Shown: positions 1 through 8,508 of the stretch, piece by piece | How the letters are laid out: the number at the start of each line of letters is the position of its first letter | Numbering within the stretch: the first letter of the stretch is position 1 | The notes under the pieces: generated by a model | Told to the model about the DNA's origin: nothing | The model's database searches: none | Seen by the model: only the letters and a program-made list of their open reading frames with translations | Source: CALCCV01 sp964388665 | GTDB taxonomy: Bacteria; Bdellovibrionota; Bdellovibrionia; Bdellovibrionales; Bdellovibrionaceae | DNA length: 29,786 nt | Direction: 5' to 3' | NCBI GenBank assembly: GCA_964388665.1 | Contig: CAYMBJ010000047.1 | Location: 1 to 29,786, forward strand | Made by a program: the position numbers and the translations under genes

Positions 1-50
1 CCTTGGGCCTTCTGGCGCGTTCTGCCTCAAAAATTATTGTCGAGTTGAGG

Positions 51-2531
51 CTAGATGCCCAGGTTGTAGAGGGACTCTAGTTCAGTGGCTCCCGGCGAGG
101 GCTTTGGCACGCCGTCGAAAATGAATTCAAATTCGACTTTATAGGTGGGGTCGCGATCGATGGGTTGTACCGTGGTAAATCCGATGACCCAGCACTCGCC
201 CGGAGGTTTGATCTGTGATGTCACGCCCCAGGATTTCATGCGATTGGTGATCTCGCGGCCTGAGTAGCGATCCATCACGATCTGGCCCACGGCATTTACG
301 TACTTTGTTGAAACACCGATATTGATTCCATAGTCTTCAGTGAAGTTGTCGATGGCGACAGATTCCCCGGACTTGATGGGATACTGCTTGTTCCAGAGAA
401 GCTCAAAAAAATCGCCACCGGTTCTGTACAATCGAATGCGATTCGAAGTGTTGGTGACGTTTTGCTCGGGATAATAGTTGAATGTGGAATAGTTTTCAAA
501 GAGGTCGGTCTTGATGTCAAGAACGGCGGAAAGATCTGACCACCGATACAGAGAGGCTTGCGAGGCATCATAGGATTGTGCCAAGATGAGCGACGCCACC
601 TGTTTGTATTTGACCACACCACTTTGATATTGCTTTTGAATCAAACGGTTGGTCAAGGCCAGGGTGATCAGGTTCCGGTCGTAAATGCGGTCGTTGTAAT
701 CAAATTGCAAATTGTTCTTCCCAGTCAAATCTAAATCTTTGATGTTGTCGCGCGAAAAAAAGGGCGCTTGGGATTGCGATTCAAAGCCAAAAAAAGGATG
801 CGACTTGTGCTCGAGCCAGGGGGTGCCAGTGTAGGCAATCGCCGGCACAATCTCATGTTTGACCTTACCGCCGGAGAGCATCGGAAAATCATCGTAGGTG
901 GCAGAGAGCATGCTGCGAAATTGAATGTCTGTGCGAAAGTAGCGGCGCGCATTGGTGCGATCAGCACCAACGCCAAACAGATACTGAGTCTCGCGGTAGG
1001 TGAGGCGAGGCAGTGCATCGATATAGGGCCCGAGTCGCATTGGGTAGTACCATGTGGGTGCAAAGTCAAATCGCTGGCCAGTGCGAATCATGTCGGTCTC
1101 TGGATTGTAAGGTCCACGCACGATGTGGCAGCGCCTGTCAGTGTCTAGTGATTCTGGTGGCAGGCTTGCGGTGATGTCGACGCCATTGTCATCCTTGCAT
1201 TTGTATTCTGGAAAGTAATAGGGGATACTTCCTGGTGGTGTCAGATCATCATGAGCCGGCCCTGCCCGAGTGAAATTGGCATAATTAAAATTTAAAGTGT
1301 AGTGACCGCCCAAGAAATCTCGTGGAGTGGTTTCATAGCGAAACTCAGGGAATTTGTGTACGGCCACGTCTGAGCCGGCCAAGGGGTCCCCTTGGAGCAT
1401 ATGATTAAAGTAGTTGGCCTCCAGAGAGTAGTGCTCGTCATAGGTGTTTTTAGAAAGCGAGATGCGATTTTCCATCGCTGGTGCACCATCATTGAAAGTC
1501 TCTGAGGTGAAATCACGAGGATAGAGCAGATCGCTGGCATTGTTGATCTCCGCACGTTGCACATAGCCGCCTGGAAGATCCAAATAGTGTTCGTATTTTA
1601 CAAACCAACGCTGGGTGGCGCTGTTCACTTCGGGGTGAAACGATTTGAATCGATCCAATTCTCTGACCTTGCGATCAGAGAGAATCGCGCCGCTGAATTC
1701 GCCATGGCTGGTGGAGTTGACTAAGTAGCGATAATTCAAACGCCCCTTTAGGCCGCGGTGTTCATAGTTGATGGCTGTGAGAGTGGCATCTTGAGAGGGA
1801 GAGATGACCCAATAAAAAGGCAGTGCAAAAGTTTTTCCAGAATCATTGGAATACAAGAATTCTGGCGGCAGGAGGCCTGTTTGGCGATCATTTTTTAATG
1901 GCAGCACCAAATAGGGCAGCCAAAAGACAGGGACGTCGCCAATCTTCATAAAGCTATTTTTTATGAAGGCGTATTTGCCAATGGTGGCATCAATGGAGCT
2001 TCCTGTAAATGACCAAGAGGGTGGGCAATTGCTGCATGAAGTGAATTCGGCATCGGAAACGTCGTAGGTATCGGTGTCACTTTTTACAATTCGTGTTCCC
2101 GAAAACTCAATGGCGCCAGAGCGCACCTGTGCATTTTCAAACCAGCCCAAATTGGTTTCGTAGTCCAATTCTGCTTGATCAGCCAAAATGGTGTAGCTGG
2201 CGGTGGAGATACTGACATTTCCAGCGAGGTCAATTTTTTTAAATTTATCCCAAATTCGCACTCTGTCCGCTATCAAGAGTTGTCCTTGGTTCAAGACTTG
2301 CACATGGCCAATGAGATCGATGAAGCCGCGAGTGGAGTCGCGAAATAGCGAGTCATAGTAGGCCTGCATACCGCGAATTTTAGCAGAGGGCTGATCCTTG
2401 AGAGATTTTGTTGCTTTTGCTTTTGCTGTCGCTTGACCAAAGAGCGCTGGAGCAAAGGCAAGGATCAAACCGAGCGTGATCAGGAGTCTGAGTTGAACCA
2501 ATTTTAAGAGAGAGGGATTCCAGCATTGCAT
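51..2531 (-). CDS. lptD: LPS-assembly outer-membrane protein LptD
   Basis: LptD is the outer-membrane beta-barrel that, with the lipoprotein LptE, inserts lipopolysaccharide into the outer leaflet. The 826-residue product has a signal peptide (hydrophobic stretch ending near AFAPALFGQA). An OstA/LptA-like N-terminal domain follows, with repeated beta-strand phrases such as GNVSISTASYTILADQAELD. The LptD hallmark FWLPYLVLPLKNDRQTGLLPPEF leads into a long aromatic-rich barrel domain. A CSNC motif sits at residues 166-169 and a lone Cys (GECW) near the C-terminus. E. coli LptD has two N-terminal and two adjacent C-terminal cysteines that form its essential disulfides, so the pattern here is reduced. 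Length fits the family. I chose the ATG at 2531 because it starts directly before the signal peptide. An in-frame GTG at 2582 would add 17 hydrophilic residues, and neither start has a clear ribosome binding site. The family call is secure; the start is uncertain. Confidence 0.95.
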   Translation of the reverse strand: MQCWNPSLLKLVQLRLLITLGLILAFAPALFGQATAKAKATKSLKDQPSAKIRGMQAYYDSLFRDSTRGFIDLIGHVQVLNQGQLLIADRVRIWDKFKKIDLAGNVSISTASYTILADQAELDYETNLGWFENAQVRSGAIEFSGTRIVKSDTDTYDVSDAEFTSCSNCPPSWSFTGSSIDATIGKYAFIKNSFMKIGDVPVFWLPYLVLPLKNDRQTGLLPPEFLYSNDSGKTFALPFYWVISPSQDATLTAINYEHRGLKGRLNYRYLVNSTSHGEFSGAILSDRKVRELDRFKSFHPEVNSATQRWFVKYEHYLDLPGGYVQRAEINNASDLLYPRDFTSETFNDGAPAMENRISLSKNTYDEHYSLEANYFNHMLQGDPLAGSDVAVHKFPEFRYETTPRDFLGGHYTLNFNYANFTRAGPAHDDLTPPGSIPYYFPEYKCKDDNGVDITASLPPESLDTDRRCHIVRGPYNPETDMIRTGQRFDFAPTWYYPMRLGPYIDALPRLTYRETQYLFGVGADRTNARRYFRTDIQFRSMLSATYDDFPMLSGGKVKHEIVPAIAYTGTPWLEHKSHPFFGFESQSQAPFFSRDNIKDLDLTGKNNLQFDYNDRIYDRNLITLALTNRLIQKQYQSGVVKYKQVASLILAQSYDASQASLYRWSDLSAVLDIKTDLFENYSTFNYYPEQNVTNTSNRIRLYRTGGDFFELLWNKQYPIKSGESVAIDNFTEDYGINIGVSTKYVNAVGQIVMDRYSGREITNRMKSWGVTSQIKPPGECWVIGFTTVQPIDRDPTYKVEFEFIFDGVPKPSPGATELESLYNLGI

Positions 2532-2701
2532 GAATTGGCAATTGTAGTTAAGACCTTCGGCAGATGTCGAGTCATGCCGCACTCATTTCTAGACAAATAG
2601 GCCTCTCGTGCATTCGCCTCTTTTGCCGATAGGAAAAGAGAGAGGTGATGGGTCTGCGAAGCCAATGCCGGAAACTTGGGCTTGACGCAGACCAGATCCT
2701 T

Positions 2702-2719
2702 AACGAAGGCAACGAAGGC
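2702..2719. repeat. perfect tandem 9-bp repeat upstream of the STAS gene
   Basis: AACGAAGGC occurs twice back to back (2702-2710 and 2711-2719). A -10-like TACAAT lies at 2743-2748, with no good -35 at the usual distance. The repeats sit where a -35 element or an activator site would be expected, so they may be a regulator binding site for the gene starting at 2776. This is an inference from position only. Confidence 0.35.
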
Positions 2720-2775
2720 CCCATTGGTTTGGGCCTTATGTATACAATAGAATTTGAGGAAGGACTTTAGAGCGC

Positions 2776-3264
2776 ATGGATGCACAAGTCAGAAAAGTCA
2801 ATAATGTCACTATTGTTTCAATAACCGGCCGATTGGACATTGATCGGTCTTTGTTATTTCGAAAAAACTGTCTGCCTCAGCTCATTGGTCAGAAGCTGGC
2901 GTTCGCATTAGAGGGGCTGCAATTTGTAGGCTCGACAGGCATTCAGTCGTTTTTTAAGTCCATTATGGACTTGGCTGTGGCAAAGAACACACACGTCAAG
3001 GTGGTGGGCCTGCATCGCGATTTTAAGCGGCTATTTACCGAGACCGAATGGGAAAGTGTTCATTTTTGTGAAACCTTAGACTTGGCCCTGGAAAGTTTCG
3101 ACAATCCGCAGTCATGGCTGGAGCAAAAGGCGGCAGCACCCCAAGCGATTCGTGCGTCAGAGGTGACCACAGTGATTGCGCAAACGGATAGCAGTACCGG
3201 CGGCGATCAAGGCGAAGGCGAGTGTTCAACTCGTGGCGGATTTGAATCCGCTGTGTCTGAATAA
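2776..3264 (+). CDS. STAS-domain protein (anti-sigma-factor-antagonist-like)
   Basis: STAS domains of this type are usually phospho-switches in partner-switching systems, binding anti-sigma kinases or other regulators in the cytoplasm. Residues 1-110 carry the expected pattern: VTIVSITGRLDID for the first strands, then LQFVGSTGIQSFFKSI, which corresponds to the phosphoserine loop (DSSGL in SpoIIAA). Here the usual Asp is Gly and the candidate phospho-acceptors are Ser53/Thr54. Residues from about 115 to 162 are Ala/Gln/Gly-rich and look disordered. The ATG at 2776 follows an AGGAAGGA stretch about 11 bases upstream. No anti-sigma kinase or sigma factor lies next to it. The last 58 bases of the gene run antisense to the end of the convergent coiled-coil gene. 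The domain call is fairly firm; the pathway is unknown. Confidence 0.75.
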   Translation: MDAQVRKVNNVTIVSITGRLDIDRSLLFRKNCLPQLIGQKLAFALEGLQFVGSTGIQSFFKSIMDLAVAKNTHVKVVGLHRDFKRLFTETEWESVHFCETLDLALESFDNPQSWLEQKAAAPQAIRASEVTTVIAQTDSSTGGDQGEGECSTRGGFESAVSE

Positions 3265-4331
3265 AAGGACTGCAGCTTTTGTGCTAAATCTGAATTCAAT
3301 TTTTCTAAAGCTGCAAGTGCCATGGTTTTTTTATCGCATTCAGAAATTTTTTCTGAGTAGAGCATACGCAGACTCTCCAATTGTGATGTCTGCATTCGGT
3401 ATTGGTTTTCGAGGCTGTCATTTTTGCTAGTGGCTGTTTCCAATTGAAATTTGATTTGCGCCAACTGCGCTTCGAAGTCTGAAATTTGTGTACGCGTCAG
3501 TTGTGCTTCGGCGTCTTGGCGAGACTTTGCTTGCTGGGTTTGCTCTTGCAAAGTCGTCAATTCATTTTTGAGACTGACGACGGAGTTCTCAAGAACATCG
3601 TTGCGATCTTTAACCTGCAATAGCGCGGTTTCTTTGCTAGTCAGTTCTTTTTTTAAAATTTTCACCTCTTGGCGCTCGGACTTGAGTGCTTCAAGTTCTC
3701 TCTCGTACTCTTCAATTGTTCGCGTGTGTAGGTCTTCGATATGTTCTTTTTCTTCGCTGTAGGAGCGCGCGATTTGCAAGATTCTGTCTTGAAGACCCAT
3801 ATTTTTTTTCACGAGCTGGGTGTTTTCGCGAGCGGATTCGCTGATCTTGATCTCAAGGTCCTTTGAGTAGCGCTTGAGCTCTTCAATGTAAGGGGCGACA
3901 ACTTTTTGAATGCGCCCGTGAAAGCGGCGAAGGCGCGCCACTTCGTTGCGAAGTTTGGACATTTTTTCTTCGCACATTTTTGCCTTTTCCGTGACAAAGA
4001 TCTTTTGTTTTTCGAGTTTCTCTAGTCGTCCAAGCCAAATATTGTCTTTCTCTGCAATGAGTTGAGATTGATCCGTGAGTTGGGAAACTTTGTATTGGTA
4101 ATACTCTTTTTCTTCGCGGAGTTTGGCCTGTTCGGATTCAAGAAGCGCCATCTTTTTCATCGCTTGACTGAGTTGCGCCGTCAAGTGGTCGGTCTGAGCA
4201 ATCAATTGATTGATCGTGTGTGAGCGCAGCTCTTGTCCTTGAGGCTTCATGGGTGTTCCCCTCTCATCGTTTCGATTTGAATCATCCCCTGGGGAAGGGC
4301 TCCCCATGGGAAATCTTATTACATTTGTCAA
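3207..4331 (-). CDS. long coiled-coil protein of unknown function
   Basis: I do not recognise a specific family. From about residue 38 to 350 the protein is almost entirely heptad-like helix rich in Leu, Glu, Lys and Gln (for example QLSQAMKKMALLESEQAKLR), so it is predicted to be a long cytoplasmic coiled coil. There is no signal peptide or membrane segment. The tail is short and Pro/Ser-rich. The start is ambiguous. The TTG at 4331 gives an N-terminus MTNVIRFP, a beginning seen in many bacterial cytoplasmic proteins, but lacks a good ribosome site. The ATG at 4250 is preceded by a strong GAGAGGGG and would give 347 residues; an ATG at 4307 is also possible. Its 3' end overlaps the STAS gene by 58 bases in convergent orientation. 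A scaffold or cytoskeleton-associated role is possible but unproven. Confidence 0.7.
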   Translation of the reverse strand: MTNVIRFPMGSPSPGDDSNRNDERGTPMKPQGQELRSHTINQLIAQTDHLTAQLSQAMKKMALLESEQAKLREEKEYYQYKVSQLTDQSQLIAEKDNIWLGRLEKLEKQKIFVTEKAKMCEEKMSKLRNEVARLRRFHGRIQKVVAPYIEELKRYSKDLEIKISESARENTQLVKKNMGLQDRILQIARSYSEEKEHIEDLHTRTIEEYERELEALKSERQEVKILKKELTSKETALLQVKDRNDVLENSVVSLKNELTTLQEQTQQAKSRQDAEAQLTRTQISDFEAQLAQIKFQLETATSKNDSLENQYRMQTSQLESLRMLYSEKISECDKKTMALAALEKLNSDLAQKLQSFYSDTADSNPPRVEHSPSP

Positions 4332-4447
4332 TAATCCGCAAAATTCTTAGACACATAGACAGTCAAGCTAGACGATAGATGAGGAGTCGCTCAAAAAAAA
4401 TGCCTACTAAAGTCTGGAATTTGTTTAAGGCACTCATGAAACAGCCT

Positions 4448-4464
4448 CGACTTCCGACAAGTCG
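4448..4464 (+). promoter_or_regulatory. small inverted repeat just upstream of a start codon
   Basis: CGACTT (4448-4453) and AAGTCG (4459-4464) form a 6-bp stem with a five-base loop. An overlapping alternative, CCGAC/GTCGG (4454-4465), is also possible. It ends four bases before the ATG at 4468, where no ordinary Shine-Dalgarno sequence is visible. The fold could limit translation initiation, or it may be chance. Confidence 0.25.
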
Positions 4465-4467
4465 GGT

Positions 4468-5037
4468 ATGGGTGAAATTGCTATTATTGATGGTACAAAT
4501 CCAGAGCCACAGTCGTCCTTTTCGGCAGAGCTAGGTCTTGAAGCGACCGATTTGGGGGATCGAAACTCGTTTCGCTTCAAATTGCTCACCATGGTCTTGA
4601 ACGAGCATTATGAGGATGGACTTGCGGCCTGCCGCGCCTTTATGGAGGCACCCTCACCCTTTCCCAATTTTCACGATCGGACACGTCGCTATGTCAATCA
4701 TGCGATGGACTTGGTCTATGCGATTCGTGCCAAGCGAAACTTTCCTGGATTAAGTTCCCTCACGCGAGCCAAGCAGCAAGAGCTCAAAGAAAAGTACAAG
4801 AATCACTTTCGCGAATTGAGCCATGTATTGCGGACCATTGAGAGAATTGAGCGCGATCTAGAGTTGGTAGACGCCAAGTCCACTATCATGGTGATCCGGG
4901 CACTCTGGTATGCGGTGATTTTGCTTCTGATTGTGGCCTTTGTGATCGAGCTTTTTAGTGGCGTGGCTATCACGGGATGGACGGTCGCCAGCGATGGCGT
5001 CGACCAGATGGTCGATTTCGTTTTTTCGAAATTCTAA
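4468..5037 (+). CDS. small membrane-anchored protein of unknown function
   Basis: I do not recognise this 189-residue protein. Residues 1-140 are soluble and mostly helical, with many charged residues. There is a compact segment around NEHYEDGLAACRAFMEAPS and a helical stretch RAKQQELKEKYKNHFRELSH. One strong transmembrane segment follows (about residues 145-168, IRALWYAVILLLIVAFVIEL), with a short C-terminal tail. The large N-terminal part is probably cytoplasmic and tail-anchored, although topology is not certain. The start codon lacks a clear ribosome binding site and lies directly after a small inverted repeat. The gene ends 30 bases from the convergent VKOR-DsbA gene. Reading-frame length and composition support it as real. 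Confidence 0.7.
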   Translation: MGEIAIIDGTNPEPQSSFSAELGLEATDLGDRNSFRFKLLTMVLNEHYEDGLAACRAFMEAPSPFPNFHDRTRRYVNHAMDLVYAIRAKRNFPGLSSLTRAKQQELKEKYKNHFRELSHVLRTIERIERDLELVDAKSTIMVIRALWYAVILLLIVAFVIELFSGVAITGWTVASDGVDQMVDFVFSKF

Positions 5038-5067
5038 TTTGGTCTAAACTTGAATCGAAATTTGGTG

Positions 5068-6252
5068 TCACTTGGTGGAGATGGCCTTTTGCAATACCTT
5101 GAGCATCTGTCCGCTCGGCAAATATCGACCATTGAGATACACTGTGGGGGTCCCTCCAAGCTTTGCGGCCTCGGCCTCCTTTGCCATATTTTGGATGAGG
5201 GTGAGGGTCTCCTCGCTGGCCATGCAGGATTTGAGTTGCTCGGAATCAATCGAGTGCTTTGCGGCCAACTCCGCTAACAAAGTTTCGACCTTGTATCCTG
5301 TGGCGAGCTCTTCTTGTTTGTCAAAAACAGCGTCATGAAAAGCAAAGCCCTTTTGGCCAATTTTGTCGGCACAAAAAACCATAAAGGCAAGTTCGCAGCG
5401 AACTCCGTCGCCTTTCGATGGTGATGTGGGGTTGCAAGAGCCATCCAGTGGAAAGGCTTTAAATATCATTTTCACATCAGGATTGGCCGCAGCGAAGGCG
5501 TGAAAGGTGGGGTAGGCATGTTTGCAGTGAGGACATAAAAAATCAGCATATTCGACCAAGGTCCATTTGGTGGCATTGGGATTATCGATGAGACCCGTTT
5601 CGGAAAAATTATACTGTGGACCGTTCTGCCACTGAGCCACTTTCTCGTCAACGTACTTGTCCAAATCCGTCGCATTGAAATTTTGTAAAATAACGATCTG
5701 AAAGACAAAGGCCAAGGCGGGAATGGCCGGAAAAGCAAAAAACAGTAGCCACTTTTGTTCCGAAAAACCAGCGGCAATGTCAGAGCCCAGCTCAGACAAG
5801 CCATAGTCACTTGCACTCCAAATAAAAGCAAAACCTGTGATTGAGAGAACGTAGGCCAAAATGCAAAACAGGCAATAGTTGTGTAAGAAAATGAGCGAGA
5901 TCGCCCCCATAGCCAGAGAGGCCAAGACGGTCAGCAACGAAACATAAAGACCATACCGGTAAACTCGCTCACGCGATTCAAATTGAAAAAATCGCGGCAA
6001 GGCGATCAGGCATAGCAAGATGAGATTGGTGACAAAGCCCCACAATGCCATCGGAATATTTAAAAAACTTGAAAATCGACTGGCGCTGACGGCATCGCAA
6101 TTGAAAGTCGAGTTCACGTTGCAAAGACTCTGCCCGGTTTTAAAACCAAAGTGAATCGCGTAGTACTCTTTTGTTAAATAAACATGTACTAACATCGCAA
6201 TGAACGTAATAATAATGGCAATGGTCAGGCGGTTATTTTTGATTTCTTTCAT
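5068..6252 (-). CDS. VKOR-DsbA fusion, periplasmic disulfide-bond formation
   Basis: This is a natural fusion of a vitamin K epoxide reductase (VKOR) membrane domain with a DsbA-like thioredoxin domain. VKOR takes the place of DsbB: it reoxidises the thioredoxin partner and passes electrons to quinone. Residues 1-190 contain about five hydrophobic helices, the loop cysteines Cys44 and Cys52, and the quinone-side CXXC at Cys127-LF-Cys130. Residues 225-394 form the thioredoxin domain with active site Cys240-PH-Cys243 and the cis-proline motif GGTPTVYLNG (Pro369). Extra cysteines at 273, 286, 294 and 343 lie in the thioredoxin domain. All catalytic cysteines are present, so it should be active. 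The ATG at 6252 has a weak GGA about nine bases upstream. It is divergent from the ChaN-like gene. A likely client in this window is LptD, but that is inference. Confidence 0.92.
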   Translation of the reverse strand: MKEIKNNRLTIAIIITFIAMLVHVYLTKEYYAIHFGFKTGQSLCNVNSTFNCDAVSASRFSSFLNIPMALWGFVTNLILLCLIALPRFFQFESRERVYRYGLYVSLLTVLASLAMGAISLIFLHNYCLFCILAYVLSITGFAFIWSASDYGLSELGSDIAAGFSEQKWLLFFAFPAIPALAFVFQIVILQNFNATDLDKYVDEKVAQWQNGPQYNFSETGLIDNPNATKWTLVEYADFLCPHCKHAYPTFHAFAAANPDVKMIFKAFPLDGSCNPTSPSKGDGVRCELAFMVFCADKIGQKGFAFHDAVFDKQEELATGYKVETLLAELAAKHSIDSEQLKSCMASEETLTLIQNMAKEAEAAKLGGTPTVYLNGRYLPSGQMLKVLQKAISTK

Positions 6253-6336
6253 TGTTCAATCCAATCACAATGCTCTTCACCAAGTCAATATGACCCTGAC
6301 GCTTGAAAACCCAAAAAACTTTGGAGCATTCGCACA

Positions 6337-8085
6337 ATGAGTCAACCACTGCGCTGGTGGAAAATTCGGTTAGAGTTGTATCGGCGCATTCGTCGTCAAG
6401 TGGAGGCTAGACTTGGCGGCTACGATTCAGAAATCATCAAGTACCAGGCCGCCTATGAGGTTTCGTTGCGCAGGCCTTGGCGAAAATCAAACCGAGACAA
6501 GTTGTTTCGCGCACTAATGGCGAGTGACATTGTGCTGATAGGCGACTTCCATTCCTTGGCCCAGTCCCAAAGGTCGGCGCTGCGTATTTTACGTGAATTG
6601 AATGGCAAGCGGGAGCTCCAGTTGGGGATGGAGTGCTTTAGGCCAGAGCAGAACAAATTGATCGAATCCTATTTGAAGGGGCGAATTTTAGAGCGCACTT
6701 TTGTAGATAAATCTCTTTTTAAAAAGCGCTGGGGTTTTCCGTGGAGTCACTATCACCAGCTCATGACCTGGGCCAAAGATAAAAAGGTGTCTGTTTTTGG
6801 TGTGGATGCCATGATAGGCGCTCAACCCAAAAAGTCGGTGTCGCTAAAAAAGCGAGATGGGCTGATTGCGCGAGAAATAATCAGGCGCAAGAAGGAGCAT
6901 CCAGAGAGTTTGATTGTTGTGCTCATCGGCGATTGGCATTTGGCTGACGACCATTTGCTCAAGGCACTGCATGCTCAGACCAGTGCGCAGAAAAAAACCT
7001 ACCGTATCTGTCGCCTGTTTCAAAATGACGAGAAGATCTATTTCGATTTGCTGCGCAAGAATCGTGACCACGAAGTGGATTTGGTGCAATTTTCTAAAGA
7101 TGATTTTGGACTCATCACCGTTCCGCCATGGGTCAAGTGGCAAAGCTATCAGCTCTTTCTGGATGGGACTCTTGATTTAATAATGAAACAAGACAGAAAT
7201 CGTATGCACAAGGTCCACTTCGAGAGGGCACGCAAAGAGAGTTCAAATAAAGTTTCAAGCCGATCAAGCCCCGCCGCGGCCGCCGCGGATGAAGTGCAGT
7301 TTCTTGCCGCGGATCACGATGACTCTGAGATGGATCCTTCGGACTGGGTGCTGCAAGCTCTGCATTTGCTAGAAGCAGAATTGAATATTCGTGTCGATAA
7401 ATCAGCCTTGGCCATTTACTCTCCCCAAGATGCGCATTTTTGGGAAAAAATCATCGGCAACTACTCGCGGCCTGAGTCCCGTTGGGCAGAAAAGATCATT
7501 GCCAGTGATTTTTCGTTCTATTTCGACAAGGCTCGCGTGGGCCTGCTGATTCGCCCCACCGCAAATCATGTTTCTTCTTTAGCCATGCACTACTTGCATC
7601 TGATGAGCCAAGAGTCTGCCGAAATTGAAATCACCATGCCGCTCTTTTTTGAGAGCTGGATTTGGCTAGAAATTTTTCGCTATTTTGGATCTAAGCTCAT
7701 CAATCCAAAGCGCAAAACGGACTCTGTTGAAGACTTGCGATTGAAATTGGATTCGGGTGAACACAGTGGTGCGACCAAAGAATCAATGTTGGTGGCTCTA
7801 TCGCAAAGAGTTGTTGAACTTAAGCGAATCAATTCTGGAAAGAAAGCAAGTTTACGGTTCAAACCCAAATCAAAATACAGTCTCTTCCATGGCGCATGGA
7901 TTTTAGGGCGAATCCATGGCGAGAGACTCTATCAAGCCTATCGGCAGGGCTTGGTGCCTGCCGAAAAAATCACCGCCTATATGAAAGTGGGATTGCAAAC
8001 TCCAGAGTGGCAGCTTGCTTATATGGATTTTGTTCGCGAATTGGAGACGTGGCCTGTTAGTGCCAGGCGCACCCATCGCCTATAG
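6337..8085 (+). CDS. ChaN/TIKI-superfamily protein with extra C-terminal region
   Basis: Residues 55-290 match the ChaN-like (DUF399) part of the TIKI/EreA superfamily. The first signature IVLIGDFHS has His72, GMECF has Glu99, FGVDAMIG has Asp157, and IGDWHLADDH has His201. Family members include haem-binding lipoproteins and metal-dependent hydrolases. Unlike ChaN there is no signal peptide or lipobox; the N-terminus is strongly basic and amphipathic. After a low-complexity linker (about residues 300-335, with SSPAAAAADE and then acidic residues) comes a C-terminal region of about 245 residues that I cannot assign. The 582-residue length is about twice that of a plain ChaN domain. A GGAG lies 12 bases before the ATG. 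It stops eight bases before the convergent HU gene. The superfamily call is good; the substrate is unknown. Confidence 0.75.
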   Translation: MSQPLRWWKIRLELYRRIRRQVEARLGGYDSEIIKYQAAYEVSLRRPWRKSNRDKLFRALMASDIVLIGDFHSLAQSQRSALRILRELNGKRELQLGMECFRPEQNKLIESYLKGRILERTFVDKSLFKKRWGFPWSHYHQLMTWAKDKKVSVFGVDAMIGAQPKKSVSLKKRDGLIAREIIRRKKEHPESLIVVLIGDWHLADDHLLKALHAQTSAQKKTYRICRLFQNDEKIYFDLLRKNRDHEVDLVQFSKDDFGLITVPPWVKWQSYQLFLDGTLDLIMKQDRNRMHKVHFERARKESSNKVSSRSSPAAAAADEVQFLAADHDDSEMDPSDWVLQALHLLEAELNIRVDKSALAIYSPQDAHFWEKIIGNYSRPESRWAEKIIASDFSFYFDKARVGLLIRPTANHVSSLAMHYLHLMSQESAEIEITMPLFFESWIWLEIFRYFGSKLINPKRKTDSVEDLRLKLDSGEHSGATKESMLVALSQRVVELKRINSGKKASLRFKPKSKYSLFHGAWILGRIHGERLYQAYRQGLVPAEKITAYMKVGLQTPEWQLAYMDFVRELETWPVSARRTHRL

Positions 8086-8093
8086 TAGACGCC

Positions 8094-8366
8094 TCAGCGC
8101 ACAGATTCTCTAAGGTCCTTGCCCGGACGAAAACGGGGCACCTTTTGGCTGGGAATAATAACTGTTTGGCCAGTCTTTGGATTGCGGCCAGGGCGAGATT
8201 TGCGGTTGAGAATAGAAAATGTGCCAAAGCCAACGAGCTTAACATCATCTCCCTTTGAGAGAGCCTTTTGAATGGCCTGCATGGTGGCATCCAACACAGC
8301 TTCTGATTGGGTTTTTGGCATCTTTGTGATCTCTGCTATCTTTTCAACTAGATCTGCTTTATTCAT
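8094..8366 (-). CDS. HU-family histone-like DNA-binding protein
   Basis: This is a small basic nucleoid protein that binds and bends DNA as a dimer. The 90-residue product shows the whole HU/IHF pattern: the N-terminal MNKADLVEKIAE helix, the GDDVKLVGFGTF turn and strand, and the DNA-binding arm GRNPKTGQTVIIPSQKVPRF with its intercalating proline region, ending in the basic helix RPGKDLRESVR. The length is typical for HU. The ATG at 8366 is the right start, because AAGGTGG lies eight bases upstream and the family begins MNK. An in-frame TTG two codons earlier is ignored. It is divergent from argS. HU and IHF subunits are hard to separate by eye; the GRNPKTG arm favours HU. Confidence 0.95.
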   Translation of the reverse strand: MNKADLVEKIAEITKMPKTQSEAVLDATMQAIQKALSKGDDVKLVGFGTFSILNRKSRPGRNPKTGQTVIIPSQKVPRFRPGKDLRESVR

Positions 8367-8508
8367 ACGCAAGCCACCTTCTTCTTTGCTGAAATAATTC
8401 CCGGCTGAATGGATTATCGAAGCTAAAGGTGTCGGAGAATTGGGTCAACGACTTTCGATGTTGAATCCCCTATTAAATGATGCGAAATTTTTAAAAACGG
8501 AGTTGCAA

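Noticed and set aside
1..50. CCTCAA/TTGAGG inverted repeat (25-30 and 45-50) as an lptD terminator
   Set aside because: The stem has only 6 bp with a 14-base loop, and no T-run follows in the - strand direction.
768..1148. 126-codon + strand open frame inside lptD
   Set aside because: It lies wholly antisense to a clear lptD coding region, has no ribosome site and shows no protein-like pattern.
8440..8508. N-terminal extension of arginyl-tRNA synthetase from TTG 8440
   Set aside because: The ATG at 8509 has an ideal CGGAG at six bases, and the family starts near that point. The TTG has its GGAG only three bases away.
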